This document shows positions 1-9,907 of a DNA stretch of 64,000 bases, in pieces. The stretch covers positions 124,001 to 188,000 of the forward strand of contig CDRNVI010000177.1 in assembly GCA_977017575.1 (NCBI GenBank), written 5' to 3'. Both the position numbers and the translations under genes were made by a program. This stretch comes from Paramoeba atlantica (Eukaryota; Discosea). The notes beneath the pieces are model-generated. The model made no database searches. It had not been told where the DNA came from and saw only the letters and a program-made list of their open reading frames with translations. The stretch's first letter is position 1, and every line of letters starts with the position of its first letter.

Positions 1-71
1 CTCAGAACAATCTTTGGAAGGTTGAGACAAAAATCCAAAAAGACAAAAAAAAAAGGAAAGGAAAGAAAGAA

Positions 72-131
72 AAACAAAAGAAACAAAAGAAACAAAAGAA
101 ACAAAAGAAACAAAAGAAACAAAAGAAACAA
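72..131. repeat. AAACAAAAG microsatellite
   Basis: About six and a half head-to-tail copies of the 9-base unit AAACAAAAG lie in an A-rich leader. No coding capacity is visible. The surrounding bases 1-360 hold only short CT and A-rich runs. Confidence 0.9.
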
Positions 132-360
132 ACCATGAAAAGTCAAAAAAAAAACCAAAGGAAAAAGAGGAGATCCCTTGAATTCAACAACCCAAACACA
201 AACTTTTACCGAACAAAGTCTCTCTCTCTTTCTTTCTCTCTCTCTTCTCTCTTTTTCACAAAACAAAAAAAAAGCATTGAGCCGCTGATTTAGATCCCTT
301 AATTTTTCGGGAAAGAGAAAGAGCAAAAAGATGCTCTTTGTCAGCTTGATAATTGGTTCT

Positions 361-1040
361 TTTTTTTTTCGTTTTTTCTTCCTCTTCTCTCCTCTTCACC
401 CTCTTCAGTTTTCTTCTTCCGACCTCTTCAGTTCCCCCTCCCTCTCTTTTTTTCCTTTCTTTCATTCTCTTTTCCACTCAATGTGACCTCCATTGAGGGA
501 GCTTCCAAACTGACTTGAACAACTGCCTTTTTCTGTGGGGTGGGTGATGGGGGGAGAGGGAGTAAAAGGGGGAGAGGGGGGGGGGTTAAAAGGGATGGTG
601 ATAGAATCAACCACAAATATCATGATGATAATTTTTTGAGGAGGGGTGGGGGGGGGGATGTTTTGAGGGAGAGGGGAGAGGGGCATTCTGTGGCTGATCA
701 AGAAGAGAGGTTTTTTCCTCCTTCTCTTCTCTTTTCCTTTTTCTCCCTTTTTTTGTTTTTTTGAGTTTTCCTTTTTTTTCTTTCTTTTCTTGGGTTTTCT
801 TTTTTTCTTTTTTCTCCATCTGTTTTTTTTCTCCTTTTTTCTTTTCTTTCTTTTTGTCTTTCCCTTTTTTTTTTTCTTGTTTTTGTTTTCTTTTTTTCTC
901 ACTGCTGTTTTCCCTTTGTCTTTTCCCTCTCTTGAGGGTAATTCTTTTTTTGGTTCCTCTCTTTTCTTTCCTTTTTGTTTGTGAGATTGGAAGATTTCAT
1001 CTGGGAGGACAATGTTTTTGTGTTTTTTTCATTTGGATTT
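361..1040. repeat. Polypyrimidine low-complexity tract
   Basis: The plus strand is dominated by T and C (TTTTC, CTCTTT patterns), broken by a short G-rich patch at about 535-690. Open frames here translate to Phe/Ser/Leu-rich or, on the other strand, Lys/Glu/Arg-rich low-complexity peptides. They are products of base composition and not genes. Confidence 0.85.
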
Positions 1041-1041
1041 T

Positions 1042-1089
1042 TCATCCTCTCTGGATGTGAATCTGAAAATTTGAACCCAGAGAGTATGA
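1042..1089. repeat. Dispersed hairpin element, copy 1
   Basis: The right arm ACCCAGAGAGTATGAA can pair with the somewhat decayed left arm CATCCTCTCTGG. The loop contains TGAAAATTTGA. It matches copies at 4218, 42011 and 45006, so it is a family and not a chance palindrome. Its function is unknown. Confidence 0.75.
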
Positions 1090-1196
1090 AAAAAAATTAC
1101 AAATACCCACAATCACAATGGAAAACAGAGCAAGAGGGGGGGAGAGAGAATGGGAGAGGAGGGTGAGCAACACACAACCTCTGTTTTTTTGCTTCT

Positions 1197-1371
1197 CTTC
1201 TTCTTCTTCTCTCTCTTTCTCATTCTCTCCTTCTCTCCTCTCTCTCTCCTCTCCTCTTCTCTTTCTCTTTCTCTTCTGCTTTTTCTTTCTCTCTCTCTTC
1301 TCTCTTCTCTCTTTCTCTTCTCTCTTTCTATTATTTGTTAAAAAAGGCTTTTGGCAAACAACTATCTCCTT
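1197..1371 (+). repeat. 175-bp duplicated segment, copy A
   Basis: A CT-rich stretch ends in the distinctive non-repetitive tail TATTATTTGTTAAAAAAGGC and continues to ACTATCTC. The same tail and the same order of CT motifs recur at 1810-1977, about 610 bases downstream. This is a segmental duplication inside the low-complexity region. Confidence 0.8.
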
Positions 1372-1597
1372 TCTTCTCTTGTTTTATTTGTTTCTTTTTC
1401 TTTTTTTTTTTCTTTTTTCTTTTTCTTTTTCTTTTTCTTTTTTTTCTTTTTCTTTTAACTTTTTCATTCTTCTCTCTCTTTCTCTCTCCCCTTTTCTCTC
1501 CCTCTCTCTTCTCTCTCTTCTCTTTCTAGAGATCTTTCTGACAATACTTTGAGAGGGACTGTTCCATTAGAAATTGAAAATCTTCATGTCCAAATCA

Positions 1598-1790
1598 TGT
1601 TTTTTTTTTATTTTTTATTTTTTATTTTGTTTTATTTTTATTTTTATTTTATTTTTATTTTATTTTTATTTTTATTTTTATTTTTATTTTTATTTTTATT
1701 TTCATTTTTATGTTATTTTTATTTTTATTTTATTTTATTATTTTATATTTATTATTTTATTTTTTTTCTTTCTTTTATTATTCTTTAAAT
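1598..1790. repeat. TTTTTA microsatellite
   Basis: A run of TTTTTA and TTTTA units of about 190 bases separates the two copies of the 175-bp duplication. The Phe/Tyr/Ile-rich frames through it are not credible genes. Confidence 0.9.
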
Positions 1791-1809
1791 AATTTTATCA
1801 TATTTAATT

Positions 1810-1977
1810 CTTCTCTCTCTTTCTCCTTCTCTCCTTCTCTCCTTCTCTCCTCTCTCTCTCTTCTCCTCTTCTCTTTCTCTTTCTCTTCTGCTTTTTCTTT
1901 CTCTCTCTCTTCTCTCTTCTCTCTTCTCTCTTCTCTCTATTATTTGTTAAAAAAGGCTTTTGGCAGACAACTATCTC
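1810..1977 (+). repeat. 175-bp duplicated segment, copy B
   Basis: Second copy of the segment at 1197. It ends in the same TTAAAAAAGGCTTTTGGCA tail with one substitution (AGACAACT instead of AAACAACT). Confidence 0.8.
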
Positions 1978-2029
1978 AGTGGGCAATGCTTGTTGAATTA
2001 ATTTTGCACGACCCTCTGATCTTCTTCAA

Positions 2030-2191
2030 ATGTTTTTCTTTTCTTTTTTCTTTTTCTTTCTTTTTTTTCTTTTTTTTCTTCTGATTATTTTTTGGATAAA
2101 TTATACTGTTCTGATGATTATTTTTCTTTTCTTTCTTTCTCTCTCTCTTTTCTCTCTCACTTTTCTCTCTCTTTCTCTTTTTCTCCTCTCC

Positions 2192-2240
<49 letters not shown>

Positions 2241-2600
2241 CCTTTCATAATATTTTTTTTTTTTATTTCTTTTCTTTCCCTCTTCTTTCTTTCTTTCTTT
2301 CTTTCCCTCTTCTTTCTTTCTTTTTTCTTTCTTTCTTCTTTCTTTCTTTTCTCTTTGTAGGTATTTCAGTAAGAATTCATTCACATGACCACTCAACTCA
2401 CAAATCTTGTTCAAATGTATTTTTTTCTTTTTTTCTTTTTCTTTTTCTTTCTTTTTTCGTTCTCTTTTTCTTAAGATCAAAAACCTTTATTTTGTTGGGT
2501 GTTTTGTGATGTGTTTTTTTTCTTTTCTTTGTTTTTCTTTATTTTTTTTTAATTGGAAAACTAATTTTTCTTTCTTTTCTTTTTTCTTTTTCTGTTAGAT
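2030..2600. repeat. Polypyrimidine tract
   Basis: TTTCTTT and CTCTCT low-complexity sequence continues, including a pure CT dinucleotide stretch near 2190-2240 and CTTT tetranucleotides near 2280-2350. Nothing gene-like was seen. Confidence 0.85.
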
Positions 2601-2657
2601 GACAATATAATCAAAAAACAAGAAAGACAGAACAATTGAAGGGATTTTGTGGTGATG

Positions 2658-2732
2658 TTTTGGAGTTTTATGAACAAATTAAAAAGTCCTTTTGATTTGT
2701 TCAAACAACTCTTTTTTCTTCTTTGACATTTT
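2658..2732 (+). repeat. Dispersed 75-bp repeat, copy 1
   Basis: This segment contains GGAGTTTTATGAACAA followed by CTTTTGATTTGTTCAAACAA. It aligns with 3737-3811 with a few small indels. The pair is not part of any recognised transposon. Confidence 0.7.
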
Positions 2733-2859
2733 TCAGCGATTTGGGACCCTCAAAGAATTGGAATGTCCCAGAAGATGATTCAATTCTCGCTGAGAGAGAG
2801 AAAGAGAGAGAGAGAGAGGAGCTGAGGAGTTAGGGAGTCAGGGAGACTTGAGATCCCAC

Positions 2860-3290
2860 CAGACGAGGTTCTTTTTTTTCTTTTTTTTTCTTCTTTTTTC
2901 TTGTTTTTTTTCTTTCTTTTTTTTCTTCTCTTTTTTCTTTGTTTTTTCTCTTTTTTTTTTCTTTCTTTTTTTTTCTTCCTTCCTTTTCTTTTGTTTAATC
3001 TTTTATTTTAGAACAGAGACAAAAGTGTTTCACATTTTCCATTCTTATCAGAAAAGAGTGGAATTACATTGAAAAGGGTTCTTTTCTTTGATTGATCTGC
3101 TTTCAATCAGAGGTTTTTTCTTCTTTTCTTCCTGTTTCTTTCTTATCTTTCCCCTTTTTCTCCCTTTTTTACCTTTTTTCTTCTTATCTCTTTTGTTTTT
3201 CCCCCTCTTTTCCTCCTTTTTCTTTTTTTCCCTTTCCTCCTTCCTCTTTCCTTTTGTTTTTTATTTTGAATTTTTTGATTGACTTTCCTT
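2860..3290. repeat. Polypyrimidine tract
   Basis: Two T/C-rich blocks (2868-3000 and 3110-3280) flank about 100 bases of mixed sequence at 3001-3100. No gene is supported. Confidence 0.8.
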
Positions 3291-3736
3291 TTGAATGAAG
3301 GGAGTGGAAGTGGGTGGTTTTTAACACAAACAATAATGGAGAATTCATGATGGGGTAGAAAAATACACTTGGCACCTTTCTGATTTTCCACCTTCTCACC
3401 AAAGGCACTTTCTGCTGTGCAAGTTGTTGTCACCACTATTGTTTTGTCCTTGTTATCACACCAGGTTTTCCCCCCTTTTTTATTTTGTGTTTTGTTGTTC
3501 CTGGAGTATTGTGCATTGTTTGTGGGGGGATTGTTGTTTTGTTGTTTTGTTGTTTGTTATTTGTTGGTGGTTTTTAGAGGTGGTTGTTTCTTGGTTGGAT
3601 ATTTGGGTTATGGGTTATTTGGTTTTGTTGAATACCTGTTGAGGGAGTGTCTTGTTGTGATGATAATGTCTCCACTTTGTGCTTGTGATTAATATCCAAG
3701 ATTGAAAGAAAGGCAAAACAAATTGAATGGATTGTA

Positions 3737-3811
3737 AGGAGTTTTATATGAACAAGTTAAATAGTTCTTTTGATATTGTTCAAACAACACTATTATTTCT
3801 TTGATGTTATT
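3737..3811 (+). repeat. Dispersed 75-bp repeat, copy 2
   Basis: Matches 2658-2732: GGAGTTTTATATGAACAA, then CTTTTGATATTGTTCAAACA. The small internal indels suggest an old duplication. Confidence 0.7.
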
Positions 3812-4217
3812 TAAGAGGATTAGACCTGGTGGATCCTTGAGAATATCAATTATTTCTTTAATTATTTTATGACTCACCCCAGTTCAATGTTGGGACCTTT
3901 CTTTGATTTGGCATTCCCTTTGTCTTTTGAGAAACAAGAACTTTGAGAGAAATGGGAATCATTTTACCTTGAGGGGACACTGGATCAGGGAGACCATCTA
4001 TTAAGCTGTGAGAGGTAAGGACACAAGGTTCTTTTTTCTTTCTTTTTCTTACTAGTTTTTATCTTCTTTATCTTTTCTTTTCACCTCCTTTTTCACATTT
4101 TTTTTTTGAACAGAGAACTCATTTCTTTTGATCTTTTTTGAAGAAGTGACTATTTTGGTTCTTTCCTTGTTCAGTGGCAATACAAGCAAAACTCAAATGA
4201 CCTCAAGCAAGAAGACT

Positions 4218-4265
4218 TATACTCTCTCTGGGTACAAATTTTCAAATTAGCACCCAGAGAGTATG
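4218..4265. repeat. Dispersed hairpin element, copy 2
   Basis: The left arm TATACTCTCTCTGGGT pairs with the right arm ACCCAGAGAGTATG (one extra CT in the left arm). Its reverse complement aligns through the loop with copy 3 at 42011 (GGGTGCTAATTTG). Confidence 0.85.
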
Positions 4266-4592
4266 AAAATTCTGGGGGTTCATTGTTCTTTTGAAGAAAG
4301 TTATTTTTCAAATAATGTCTTCTATTTTTGTTTCAAAGGAGGGGGATTGAAAAACTTCTTTTTCAAACCTCAGGAGAATAAGGAGAAGGGGAAGAACCAT
4401 CTATTCATCTAACAGGTTCAATTCTCACATAGTGAATTTTTTCATTTTTTTTTATCTCTTCTTCAATCTTTTCTTTCCTTCTCTTAGATGAGAAGTGAGA
4501 ATGAGAACAAATATATTATATATTTCCTCATTTATTGCATCAAGATATTGCACAATTTGATCAGGTTTATTTTGGTTAACAATATTATATCG

Positions 4593-4605
4593 GGTTCCTT
4601 CCAGG
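4593..4605 (+). repeat. Left terminal inverted repeat
   Basis: GGTTCCTTCCAGG, the exact reverse complement of 7082-7094. It is followed by a small palindrome, GAGCCTAATTAG paired with CTAATTAGGCTC, at about 4607-4632. Confidence 0.9.
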
Positions 4606-4760
4606 GGAGCCTAATTAGTCTTTTTGGGCCTAATTAGGCTCCTGTTTGTTGGCCAAAATAAAGCACATTTTTGAACTTTTTTTTTTTTTTTGACTTTCTT
4701 TTGTGTTTCTTTGAGGTTTTTTCTTGATTTTCATCACAATGCCTTTCTCAGAAAGTCTGA

Positions 4761-6905
4761 ATGAAAAAAGTTACAGTGGTGAGAAAAATGAGTTCTGGAT
4801 CAACTTCCCCAAGAATTGAAGAATTGAAGGAGGATACTATTTGGTTCTGCAAAGCTGTGAACCTTTGCCCTTCTCATCTTCTAAGGAAACATTTTGGTGA
4901 CCAATATCAAGGAGCATCTCTCTCTTCACTCAGGGTGAAAAGGGTGGAACTTCAGAACTATGACAGGAAATCTCAGATGGTAGTTTTGCTTCGTTCTCCT
5001 GTCTTCCAGAATGATTACCTTCTGGCTCTCCCTGAAAATTTGAAGTTTGTTGGAGAAGCGGATGTCTCAGAGGGTTGTGGGACTTCAACTCATCCATCTT
5101 CATCTTCATCATCCTCTTCTGGCTCAGGAGGATCAAGTTCTGGTTCATCCCAGGCATCAACAACCTCTGTGCCTGTTTTGGGCTCATCTGATACTGATGA
5201 TGAAGATACCGAATCTTGCTCTGATATTGAGGAGGAAGGGGAAGACAATGCAGCAGAACTTGTTGAAAATGATCTTTCCTTTGTGTTTCTGAGTGGTCTT
5301 CCTCAACAACTGATGCTCGTGCTGTGATAGGAGCACAAGACTTCAAGGCCTGTACAAGAATTCGCTTTGATGCTGTTTATGTCCCCACTCCCCTCGATAT
5401 TTTTCTCCAAGTTCTGCCTCTAACCTTTCTAAAAACTGATGTGCTGAAAGCAACAAAAATGAGTTTAACCATTCTTTGAACTTCACTGAAGCTGAAATGC
5501 TTGATTTTATTGCCTTGTGCCAGATTATGTCTTTCTACCCAGGACATAAAAGAAGGGATTTTTTTCAAATTTCAAAGGATTCAGCTGGATCTTCCTTGCA
5601 TGGTACACTGCCTTATCTTAGGAAATATATCAGTAGAAATCGGTTTGATAAGATTGTCTCCTCTCTTAAACTTGCTCCTCTCTCTGCAAAACCCTCTTAC
5701 ACAGACCATATGTGGGAAATTCAACCCCTGATTGCTGCTTTTAACAAGAAGATGAAGACCATCTTTGTTCCAAGTTGACAGGTCTGTCTGGATGAGTCTA
5801 TGGTGGTGTGGTTCTGTAAATGGGCTCCTGGTTGGATGTTTGTTCAGAGGGAACCTCATCCTTTTGGAAATGAATATCATACAATTGGTTGTGGGGAGAC
5901 TAGAGTGATATTCTTTCTTGAAATTGTGGAAGGAAAGTCTCATCCTCCTGAAATGGGCCTGCCCAAGTTTCAACCTCCATCTGGTTCTGGAGCAAAAACT
6001 GTTGGTTTAATGCTTAGAATGACTGAGGGAATTTGGGGAACTGGTTGAGTAGTTGCTTTGGATAGTGGTTTTTGTGTGTTGGAAGGTTGTATTCAACTTC
6101 TTGGAGAAGGGATTGTATTGTACTTCAGTTGTGAAGAAAAAACAATATTGGCCCAAAGGAATTCCAGGGGAAGAAATTGTTGCACACCTCAAGGAGAAGG
6201 AACCTGGTTATGTGTGAAAGTGAAGAAAGGATCTCTGAGAGGTTATAAATTCTATGTGGAGGCTTTCCAAGATGTTCATCACTCTTCTATAATGATTAAT
6301 ACCTGGGGAACTTCTTTTCCCACTGGTTGCCCACAAAATCACAAGCTTGAAGGCCAAAGACTCTCCCTGTGATATACTCAGCCTCTTGACTTTTACTATC
6401 AAACCAGGCATTGTGTGGATGATCACAACCAACTGAGGCAAGGTTCTCTCTCCTTGGAGAGTTCCTGGAAGACCAAAAAATGGGTCCACAGGCAGTTTGC
6501 TTTCATTCTTGTAGTTGTGGAAGTCAATGTCTTCCTCATATTTCAGCACTTTTTCCCCCAAGCCAAAGAGCTCTCCTTTGCAGAATTTCATTTTGAGGTT
6601 GCCCAAGGTCTACTCTCTCAGAATCATCCCTTGGATGAAGGCTATAACCTGCAAATACCACTCCCAACTCATGTAGAACATCATCTGATGATTAAGCCCA
6701 ACTTTGCTGGAGTTTGATGAAATGGTAATTGGACTGAAGCCAGACAAGAGTACCAGAAGAGTAGGATGCAATGGGACAAATTGTACAAAGAAAGTTCAAA
6801 CCTATTGCTCCTGTGATCAAACACTCATTTTTTGTTCAGGTTGCTTTGCTGACCATATGAGCAGGCACATGACTGAGGATCAATTATTCCTTTTGAAAAA
6901 TGATG
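4761..6905 (+). pseudogene. piggyBac-like transposase pseudogene
   Basis: The broken frame encodes the piggyBac-like (DDE_Tnp_1_7-type) transposase core in order. First comes an N-terminal region with a Ser-rich and acidic linker (4761-5300). Then come VCLDESMVVW with the first catalytic Asp, PHPFGNEYHTIGC, GKSHPPEMG, VVALDSGFCVLEG with the second Asp, and a YWPKGIPGEEIVAH block. The YWPKG block lies in another frame (about 6110-6200). Next is RHCVDDHNQLRQG, followed by a C-terminal Cys/His finger (GCNGTNC, YCSCD, CSGCFADHMSRH). Frameshifts are visible near 5300, 5450, 6100, 6200 and 6710. In-frame TGA codons interrupt otherwise continuous sequence at 5776, 6046 and 6370. Family membership is firm from motif order; the gene is not functional as written. 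Confidence 0.85.
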
Positions 6906-7081
6906 TTTTTTTTTTTTTGGTGACTCAATTTTTTTTTTCAAAAAACAATATTTGGACAAATATTTCTTGATATTCTTGTTTAAAAGATCTTTATTAAAAA
7001 GTTTATCAAAAAAAATCTCCCCTCCACCCACCAGTGGCTTCAAAAAAAGAGTCAAAAATAGAAACCTAATTAGTCTTTTGG

Positions 7082-7094
7082 CCTGGAAGGAACC
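7082..7094 (-). repeat. Right terminal inverted repeat
   Basis: CCTGGAAGGAACC, the exact reverse complement of the left end. It is preceded by CCTAATTAGTCTTTTGG, the subterminal motif also found at the left end. Confidence 0.9.
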
Positions 7095-9560
7095 TGATTT
7101 TCTGGAGAGTTTAACAATTTTATTTGTTTTTTTTCTGGTTTTTCTGGTTTTTTCTTTTTTTCTGGTTTTTCCTTTTCTTTTGGAAGATGGTGAAACATTT
7201 CTCCCAGAGTCTCACAGTTTTTGTGCTGTGTGGTTCACATATCTCAGATCAATCTTTCTCTTTGGTACAAAAAGGCTGGAGATGCTGCTGTTGGTGAAGT
7301 CTCCTCTTTGTTCTGTTCCTTTGCATACTTCTTGAGTACTTTCTCTGGCCTTCTTTTCCATTGTTTATCCCTCTTGATTATCCTTGGTTTTGGTCTCTTC
7401 CCCTTTTGGAGTAGAGTTTCTCAAGCCAACTCCAAAACCCCCCCCCTTATTTATTTTGATCTCAATCTTCCATCTTCTTTTCTTTCTGATTGCAATCTGA
7501 ACCAATTGGGCCAATTCAACATTCAAATAGGTTCTTGGCTGCTTCCTCTTAACTGCCCAAAAGGTGGCTTGACAAAAGGTCTCAATATTCAGACCCCCCC
7601 TTGCATCCTCTGAGGATCTCAGTGACCCTTATCAAGGGGGGAAATATTCATCCTTTTGGCCAACTGAACTGATTGGCATTACTAGTCTGCTCCTCTTGGG
7701 TTCATATTTCTTCATCACTTTCTTTGAAATCTCCTTGAACCTCCTTATTTGATAATGTCCACCTCTCAAGATCCTTGGATTTCCTAAAGTTGGTGTTAGA
7801 GAATCATTTTCTTCTGTTCTTGTTGATAGGATTGAAGATTTCTCCTAAATCAAATTTCACTTTCTCATCCTTTCTATTCTCATGTGTGTCTCTCTCTCTT
7901 TTATTTCTTTCTCAAGTCCTAAATTCTCTTTCTCCATTTCCCCTTATTCCCCTCATTAATTCCACAAGCTGGTCTTCCACACCATGTTGCATGAATTTGA
8001 TCATGGTGACTACAATGATGAGGTACAAGAGTGCTTTTTATATGCAGAAAGTGCTTAGATTCTTTGATCAAGGATATCTTTTGAGATATTGCATTCCTTC
8101 TGATGATGTGTGTGCTTTTTGTTCATCTCCTGTGCGCCCCATTTTGCCCCTCATCCACTCTTGTCTTACCCCTTCCTTCTTCTTTGCCTTCTTCTTCTCT
8201 GGTTTTTAATTTACTTTAAAGATGTCAGATCATGCAAGATGAACTTGTGGACACAGGATTGGAAATTCAGAATTGATTATTCTTTGCTTCTATTTTTGAT
8301 TCTGGTAATATTCCATTCAAGAGAAGATTTCTCATTTGTTTACAAAATGAATCAGCCATTTGTTCAATTCAGGTCTATTGCTTTGTCTCCTCTCCAATAT
8401 CTCTGCTTGTCCTTACCCCTCTCCTTAGGAGTTGGTTCATCAGTTATTCAAACTAAGTCTTGCTCAGATAAAGCATTAATCTTTTGGGTGACTCTTTTGT
8501 GCCCTACATTTGGTTTTGGCATGGGTGTGTGCACTCAACATCCTCCTCCATTCCAGATAAGGTTCAGTGAGAGCATCACCACTTGAGTGGCCTGGTGTTT
8601 GAGACTGAAATTGAAAGTTGACCCATCAATGCATTAACAAATGTCTTATACAAAGTTGACCTATCAATTGCATACTCAGTGTTTTGGCCAATGCTGAAGC
8701 CTTGAGTGATGTGGGCTCTTGGAGTGCACACTGGAGAACAAGTTGACCCATGCAACACCTCAGACCCAAAATGATGACTATTTGTTGAGGGAGCAAGTTG
8801 ACTCATGTTTTCTGATGACTCTTGTCTGGTTTGAGCAGGGGAGCAAAGTTTCAAAATAAATCTCTTTTCAGATCTCCAATGATGAGAGTGAAACTGTCAT
8901 CTTGCTCATGATGAACAGTAACAGTTGGATCATTTTTGTTTGTCCAATTTTCTTTTGAGTTCATCAAGGTCCTTACAATTCTCAATCATTTCATTGAGTT
9001 GTGTCAGCATTTGCTTCTTTGCTGCTTGGAGGTAGATTTCCTCTTCTCTTTTCCTTTTGGGTGGTGGAGGGCCAAAAACACTGAAGACTACTGTGATCAG
9101 TGTTTTCTTCATGAGCTTACATCAAATTGCATTGACCCAGACAATAAAGAAGAAGAAGAAGAAGAACTTGAATCAGAGTTTCTTCAAACAATCAGTGTCA
9201 AGTCAAGATCACTGAGAATACATCCAGGAATGGGAGTCTCTGGTGAAAGAGTTTCTGTTTGGATCAATTGACAAAACAGGTTCTTTTTTTCCCTTTCACA
9301 ACATCATCACCTTCAACTTCTATGCATAACCTTTTCTTTCAAATCAAACAATCCAATCATCAAAAGAATAATAAACACACACTTTTTTTCCTTTTTCTTT
9401 TTCTTTTTTGTTCCATTTCTTCAACCTTCACCATCTTCATTCAACCAAAAAACAAACAAATCAGAAAAGAGACCACAAGAGTGAACATATGGATATAACA
9501 TCAGATTTTTTTTTGAAGGCTCAAAAGGAATATTTGAAGTCACTTCAATCCTAAAAAACA
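7095..9560. other. Unidentified decayed sequence
   Basis: Complex sequence without an intact gene. Open frames of 76-158 codons on the plus strand (7221-8586) look like noise: hydrophobic, T/C driven and without motifs. On the minus strand about 7450-7790 gives broken, charged, coding-like text that I do not recognise. At 8617, 8658, 8741 and 8793 the motif AGTTGAC(C/T) recurs four times. No promoter or RNA gene was recognised. Confidence 0.4.
8930..9112 (-). pseudogene. Small unidentified coding remnant
   Basis: A 60-codon minus-strand frame reads like real protein, unlike its neighbours. It has a PPPPKRKREEE basic patch followed by an amphipathic helical stretch rich in Leu, Lys and Glu. 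No start context or homologue is recognised. It could be an exon of a host gene or a transposon fragment. Confidence 0.25.
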
Positions 9561-9903
9561 CTATGATTGCAAGTGCAGCTTAAGCTCACTCTCATGTAAA
9601 GCATTAAACCAACAGTTTTCACTTCAAAACCTGATAGAGGTTGAAACTTGAACAAGCCCATTTCAGGAATTTCAAGAGGATGGAACTTTCCCTTGACAAT
9701 TTCAAGAAAAAATATCACTCTAGTCTCCCCTCAACCAATTATATGATGTTCATTTCCAAAAAAATATGGTTTCTTTCTGAACAAACATTCAACTAGAAGT
9801 CAATTTGTAGAACCACACCACTATACACTCATTCAGACAGACCTGACAGAGTTGTTAACTTGAAGCAAAGATGGTCTTTATCTTTTTGTTAAAAGCAACA
9901 TGT
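9560..9903 (-). mobile_element. Inverted fragment of the same piggyBac-like transposase
   Basis: The reverse complement aligns over about 320 bases with 5745-6030 of the element at 4593. Shared blocks include ACCATCTTTG, GTCTGTCTG, TGTTTGTTCAGA, GGGGAGACTAGAGTGATATT and ACTGTTGGTTTAATGCTT. It keeps the first-Asp region, but the Asp itself now reads Asn (LNE for LDE), and stops are present. Both ends are lost. It retains about ten bases near 9850 that the first copy lacks, so the two are independent relatives and not a recent local copy. Confidence 0.8.
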
Positions 9904-9907
9904 AATC

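Larger units (their letters stand above)
3291..4592. other. Intergenic stretch, no gene seen
   Basis: Mixed sequence with no recognisable coding region. It holds the second copy of the 75-bp repeat (3737-3811), a GTTT-rich patch (3520-3600) and one dispersed hairpin (4218-4265). Short T-rich tracts lie near 4030-4110 and 4440-4480. Confidence 0.6.
4593..7094 (+). mobile_element. piggyBac-like DNA transposon (defective)
   Basis: A 2.5-kb element bounded by perfect 13-base terminal inverted repeats: GGTTCCTTCCAGG at 4593-4605 and its reverse complement at 7082-7094. The match extends outward to 17 bases with one mismatch. Just inside each end is the shared motif CCTAATTAGTCTTTT. It encloses one decayed transposase gene. 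TTAA occurs near both ends (4576 and 7111) but at unequal distances (13 and 16 bases), so I do not claim it as the target duplication. The coding remnant is full length, but frameshifts and stops make it non-autonomous. Confidence 0.85.

Noticed and set aside
4576..7114. TTAA target duplication of the piggyBac-like element
   Set aside because: TTAA occurs outside both ends, but 13 bases from one terminal repeat and 16 from the other, without complementary sequence in between.
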